This document shows, in pieces, positions 59,528 through 64,000 of a DNA stretch of 64,000 nt; position 1 is the first letter of the stretch, and each line of letters opens with the position of its first letter. The position numbers were made by a program, and so were the translations under genes. Under the pieces are notes generated by a model. It searched no databases and was not told the DNA's origin. It saw nothing but the letters and a program-made list of their open reading frames with translations. This stretch comes from Chondrosia reniformis (taxonomy: Eukaryota > Porifera > Demospongiae > Chondrillida > Chondrillidae), in assembly GCA_947172415.1 (NCBI GenBank), contig OX359189.1:1448501-1512500 (forward strand). The letters run 5' to 3'.

Positions 59528-62500
59528 TCAGAGATCCGTGTAAAATTCAGCAACTTGTCCATAATGGATTCTTTGGGGTTTTTCAATAGATCCCAAATTT
59601 CTAAATTTGGCTGAAGTCACTATAACAGCACTTCTTGATACTGGCTCTTTGGTAGTGTGACGGATCACTTCGGGACGTTCCTTAGGGACTTCAATCTGAA
59701 TAGTACGGAGTTTAGTTACAATAGGCATTCCATATTTGAGAGAAAGAGGGACATTGTTGTAAGATGTTGTAACTCCAAAGGATTCTTGTCTGGTTTGGCC
59801 TTTGTTTGAAGAAGACGGATAAAATGTCCACTCCGAGGTTGCTCCAGTTTTACCCGCTCCATTGGGCACAGTTGGAGAATGGACAGCCTGTTCCCACATC
59901 TTAAGACGATCCACAACTTTCACTGACTTTGTTTCAAACTTTGGCGTTAACGGAGATGGTAGCTTGTTTGTTTCAGTTAATTTGTTTTCTAAAGTACTTC
60001 TTATAATATTCCTGGCCTGTGTTTTAGGGCTTCCTTCAGAACGCAAATGGTTGTGGTTATCAGAGAGGGGAGGGCCATTTGATAAGTATGGTTGATCTCT
60101 TGAGTCTCTACTGAGAGTAGATGCAGGAGTGGCTGAAATACTGCCTCCAATTCCTTCATCCTGAGAGGTACCACTCAGATGCCTTGGCGATAGATTTTCT
60201 TTGGCTCCCCTTTCATTGGCTTTGGAATATGCTGTACTTCTTTCCTTTTCCTTCTTTGACAGAGCGGCCAATTCCTTTAATATATTTTCTGGGCTGTGTT
60301 CCTTCTGTTTGTAGACATTCTGGAGTGAATAACACTTTCTGTCCAAGGAACTGTAGTAATCTCCTCCTGATGAAGGAGGCCTTCCTTCAGATGAATAATT
60401 TTCATTGGGATTCCTCAAGCTACTGGCTCTCTTAACTGCACCACGCCTTCTCTTTCTAGGCTTCTGGGCTGATTTGAAACTCCATTTTCTGTGAGTTCTT
60501 GACTGCTTCTTAGCTTTTTGTCCTGTAGATTCTTCTTTGTTCTTCTTTTCTGCACCTGATGTGGCTTCTAGTGAGCTGCTCGAGTCTAAAGACTTTCCAG
60601 ATTCACTGTAGGAGTCTGACATATTAACATCTAGACCCGAGTGGGAAAAAACACCCATCTTAGCAGCTACCAGAGTCTTATCTAAGGACACAAAGTCTTC
60701 TACGCTGCCAACAAGTCCTTTTCCAGCCAAACCTCCCAAATTGGAAGATCTTCCTCGGCTTTGACGCCTGCGGCCATTTTTTGAGTTACTCTCAGCCATT
60801 CTCTTCTTTTGGTTGCTGTTGGGGTAAGGCTTCTCGAGAGTGTTTTCGCTATCACCTTGAACTCCAGACATATCAGGTACCATTGTCATTTCCCTGTTGT
60901 CAGACCCAACTTGGTCATTCAAAACAAGAAGGTCGCCATCAATGATGCCCCCAATTGTTCGTCTTCTCTCCTTCCTCTCCCTTCCTCCTTCTCCATTACG
61001 CATCTTAATCCTTGGTCGGGCGGGTGCCCATTTGGGTGAAGTTGGATCAGTAGTAATTGCCTTAGAAGGTCTTGTTGACTCATCATCGGAGAGATCAGGA
61101 GATTCACTGTCTGGTTTAGGATTCTGTGGCCAGTCAAAGAGTCTTCTGCTGCCATTGTGAGGTTTACGAGGGGAAAGTTTGACATCTTTGTAGGCCTGTG
61201 AGTCACTCAGTGCTCCCTCCTCAGATTCGCCATCATCATAGCCTAGGAATCCGGGTGTCTGGTGAGGCTCATCATTATCCCACTTCACCGGCACTCTTAA
61301 GGGTTTGGGGCTTTCCCCAGGTGTTTCCCCTTCGTCAAACAGTTCTGGTACTTTATCTCCAAATATCTTTTTGGTATTTTCAATCATGAATATGATTAAT
61401 GGTGGTACTTCATTCCTGATGACCCCAAATCCAGTGTCAGGCCAGAGTAGAGTAGGAGCAAGACAGATGGCTAGATTGGTGGCATTCATCTCGTTTTCCT
61501 TTTGGTTTTCTGCTATGTGATAGAGGACAGTGAAGACTTGTGTCATGATTGCCTGATTGATGGCTGGTAACCGAGATATAACCCTAAAGGAAAAAAAATA
61601 AAAAATAAACAAGTGTATGTGAATGATGTGAAATGAAACAAAGAACTACTTGTACATACAAAATGAAGATATTACAAAGGGAAAGTTTTACACATAATGA
61701 CAGACAATGCTTACTTCTGAATAGCACCTATTCTTGCATCAGGGTCTGTAATGTCATTGGTTGCCACAAATTCTGTGTACCTCTGAAACAGGCTGCTCGG
61801 TATATTTCTCAAAAATTCCTTAAAGGTGACACAGGAAAACAAAGGGTGAGTAGAAACTAGAGACATTGTCACATGTTCTAGAATGATTTACAAAGGCATG
61901 ACTTACTGTAAGTAAAGCTCCTACTAAGTTAGCTGGTAAATCTAAAACATCAAAAGGTTGACCTAAAAATGAAAATAAAAGACATTAAAATACATCATAC
62001 AATGACAATGAATATAACAGTTGTTTAATTATCAATTTTATCAGTTATACACAAAACACACTTTATTATTCAACAAGTGTGCACACATAAATTCCCATAC
62101 TCCTACGCAACAGTATGGCAAACACATACACTTACGTACACACACACAATTCCACACTCACACACACACATATACGTATATACATATATACACCAATGCA
62201 CATATACATATATACATATATACACCAATGCACATATACGTATATATCCTTTGTTTCTACTAATATCACAAACCCATATCAATGGATGCCTTTAGCTTCA
62301 TCTTCCGTGCATGGTTAGCCGGCTTCCTGAAGATACCGTGGAAGGATGGTCCATCAAGATATAGATGACGCAAAATGAGCTAAGCAGATGAAATAGTGAA
62401 ATCATAAAAAGACACACTGACTGACACTCAAAGACCTAACAAGAGACCAAAAGTGTGAGTCACTCGAAAACTCAAGTGGTATTAAAGTTGAATAACTCGA

Positions 62501-64000
62501 TATTGTCTCGATTCCCGAGTGGCACTTTCGAGGGGCTTTCGGGTATTTTTACACCTTTTACTAGTGATATAAAATTGTTAACGCTTTGATGTCCTGAGCA
62601 CTCACTTTACCCTTCGCTATATTCTCAATATGACTACCACTCACGAGCTCAAGGCACTCACACTTGAATCTTGCGAGTGTAAACATTACTTTTGGTCTGT
62701 ACCGTAAATTCACATGTATCATAACAATATAAAATATCTGTCACATGACCAACATACGTAGACCACTTATGGCACAATGACTATGTACAGCATACGCCTA
62801 TATGTAGCATATTGGTCTGTGTCTGGTTAGTAAAGATGAAAACTCACTTGTAAAAATTCAGGAAGCTGGCCGTCCTCTGATAAATTATCTAAGGGTTGTC
62901 CAAAATATCTACAAGTTTTTGAAGGAAGATGTGAAAATGTATTGTTTAATTCAGCACTCATGTATTGGTATTATTGCTCTCATCTGCACCTTCCAACTTC
63001 AGGACCTCCTCTCTGCCTTCTTCCCCCAGGTTTAGGTCCCTTTCTCCCTTTGTACCAGTGCAGGAGGTTGGAAGTCTTGATCAGGTTCTTACTCTTACTT
63101 CGACCAGGAAAAGAACCATCTACAAGATCAAATACAGAATACCTTGCAGTCATAAAAGGCAATTTCCTTGACTACACACATAAATAGTAGGATGTAGGAA
63201 GGAGGCTTATACGTATGTATAAAATGTATATACAGTGGAACCTGTATAACCTCTCTAGAATTCCCACTTACTCAAGTTAATTGCTTCGAATTAGAAATAT
63301 TCAGATTTTGATATTTGTAAATACCTCAATTTAAACCAGTCTCCTGTCAATTTCAGCCAGATTATGTAGGTCAGATAGATCAAATAAATTACATACGTAG
63401 GTCTCGTAAGATGACCACAATAATTAACATTAATTGCTTCCACTGTATGTGTAAAAATGACTGCTTGGTTGTACACAATTTTTAATGAAGAAATTTTAGA
63501 AAACCAAACTCTTCAAAACACTTTACAGGTTGGCAATACTTGAAATACTGCACAAATAAAGTCACAAGATCTTCCAAAAAGCCAAAAAAGCAGTTCTCAC
63601 CACTTAATTATCACACACAGCCTCCCAGGTATTACCCTTGATGTTTGGGGTCAATCGATGTACTGTACAAATGCTAGACCTACCACTATACTCTCCTCCT
63701 GTAGCCTTCCTTTTGACAAGAAATTGGATTGGTGCATTCTGTACACTGCTATCTCCAGATCGATGCAACTGTTCACTGATGTGTTGCAATAATATAGAAA
63801 ATGGATGCTCATGTCCTGAGCAGGAAAATACAAGTGATTTCAAATAGCCCTAAGCTCAAGTCACATAAAATATACAAGGCAATTAATATGTATATGTGTT
63901 AACTAAGTATCTGTATATTAGACTCAGAGTACATCTTGCATGTTAGGCTTGACCTACCCATTAGACCTAAGGGCGGAGAATCATCTTTGGAGCTCTTTAC
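59528..64000 (-). CDS. ARHGAP20-like Rho GTPase-activating protein (5' partial)
   Basis: RhoGAP domains speed GTP hydrolysis by Rho-family GTPases. Exons downward: 64000-63958 (continues upstream), 63815-63684, 63119-62990, 62908-62848, 62379-62274, 61962-61907, 61818-61715 and 61583-59528, all in phase. The first visible part (PLGLMGHEHPFSILLQHI ... PIQFLVKRK) resembles the Ras-association region of ARHGAP20. A linker with a Lys/Arg cluster follows. The RhoGAP domain runs YFGQPLDNL, GIFRKPANHARKMKLKASI with the arginine finger in GIFRK, EFLRNIPSSLFQRY, and NEMNATNLAICLAPTLLWP. The last exon adds ~600 mostly disordered residues rich in Ser, Lys and Pro. ARHGAP20 and TAGAP share this RhoGAP subtype. 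The N-terminal part is outside the window. Confidence 0.9.
62090..62250 (+). repeat. (CA)n and TACATATA-type simple repeat in ARHGAP20-like intron
   Basis: It is a run of CACACA, then ACATATACATATATACACCAATG repeated twice. It yields spurious short open frames. Not coding. Confidence 0.8.

Noticed and set aside
1..64000. CRISPR arrays, bacterial operons, ribosome binding sites or tRNA genes
   Set aside because: The DNA is eukaryotic with spliced genes. The tandem repeats lack spacer structure, and no tRNA cloverleaf was noticed by eye.

Overview
This is intron-rich, AT-rich animal nuclear DNA. The recognisable genes are metazoan: SEC63, VTA1, a REPS/EH-domain adaptor, an M1 aminopeptidase, an ARHGAP20-like RhoGAP, and extracellular proteins with EGF and ApeC (apextrin C-terminal) domains. 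Compact genes, short introns and ApeC/EGF/Ig-like paralogues suggest a marine invertebrate, most likely a demosponge of the Amphimedon type. That assignment is inference. I rebuilt exons by hand from splice sites, reading frame and protein similarity. Coding lengths are whole codons for all complete models (aminopeptidase 927 aa, REPS-like 1052 aa, VTA1 326 aa, the first ApeC protein 1833 aa, the Ig-like pair 308 and 328 aa).

Layout. 1-6.3 kb: SEC63 (+, 5' end outside the window). 6.4-9.3 kb: an unrecognised membrane-anchored protein (+). 9.4-13.65 kb: a tandem pair of small secreted or anchored proteins with two Ig-like domains (-). 14.5-15.2 kb: an orphan gene fragment (-). 15.5-17.6 kb: duplicated promoter-like DNA and a transposed element. 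17.7-24.6 kb and 27.6-34.8 kb: two giant tandem paralogues (-), each with an S/T-rich stretch, two EGF, ApeC, two EGF-like, a ~1000-residue unknown beta-rich region on one huge exon, and a coiled-coil/Cys-rich tail. A small helical protein (+) sits between them. 35.8-38.1 kb: VTA1 (-), back to back with REPS-like (+, 39.9-50.2 kb). 50.8-58.8 kb: aminopeptidase (-). 59.5-64 kb: ARHGAP20-like (-, 5' end outside the window). The 9-35 kb stretch is therefore a duplicated, fast-changing cell-surface island flanked by conserved housekeeping genes.

The most unusual content is non-coding. A hammerhead-type self-cleaving ribozyme fold can be drawn at 11993-12049. A separate ~180-bp dispersed element (six copies) carries the same core with the same palindromic stem III. 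A third group of inverted-repeat elements carries weaker hammerhead-like cores. Intronic copies that keep the core lie antisense to their host gene, and the sense copies have a damaged or missing core. Several minisatellites sit on splice junctions, including a ~40-unit array in the aminopeptidase gene whose unit copies an exon end together with its 5' splice site.
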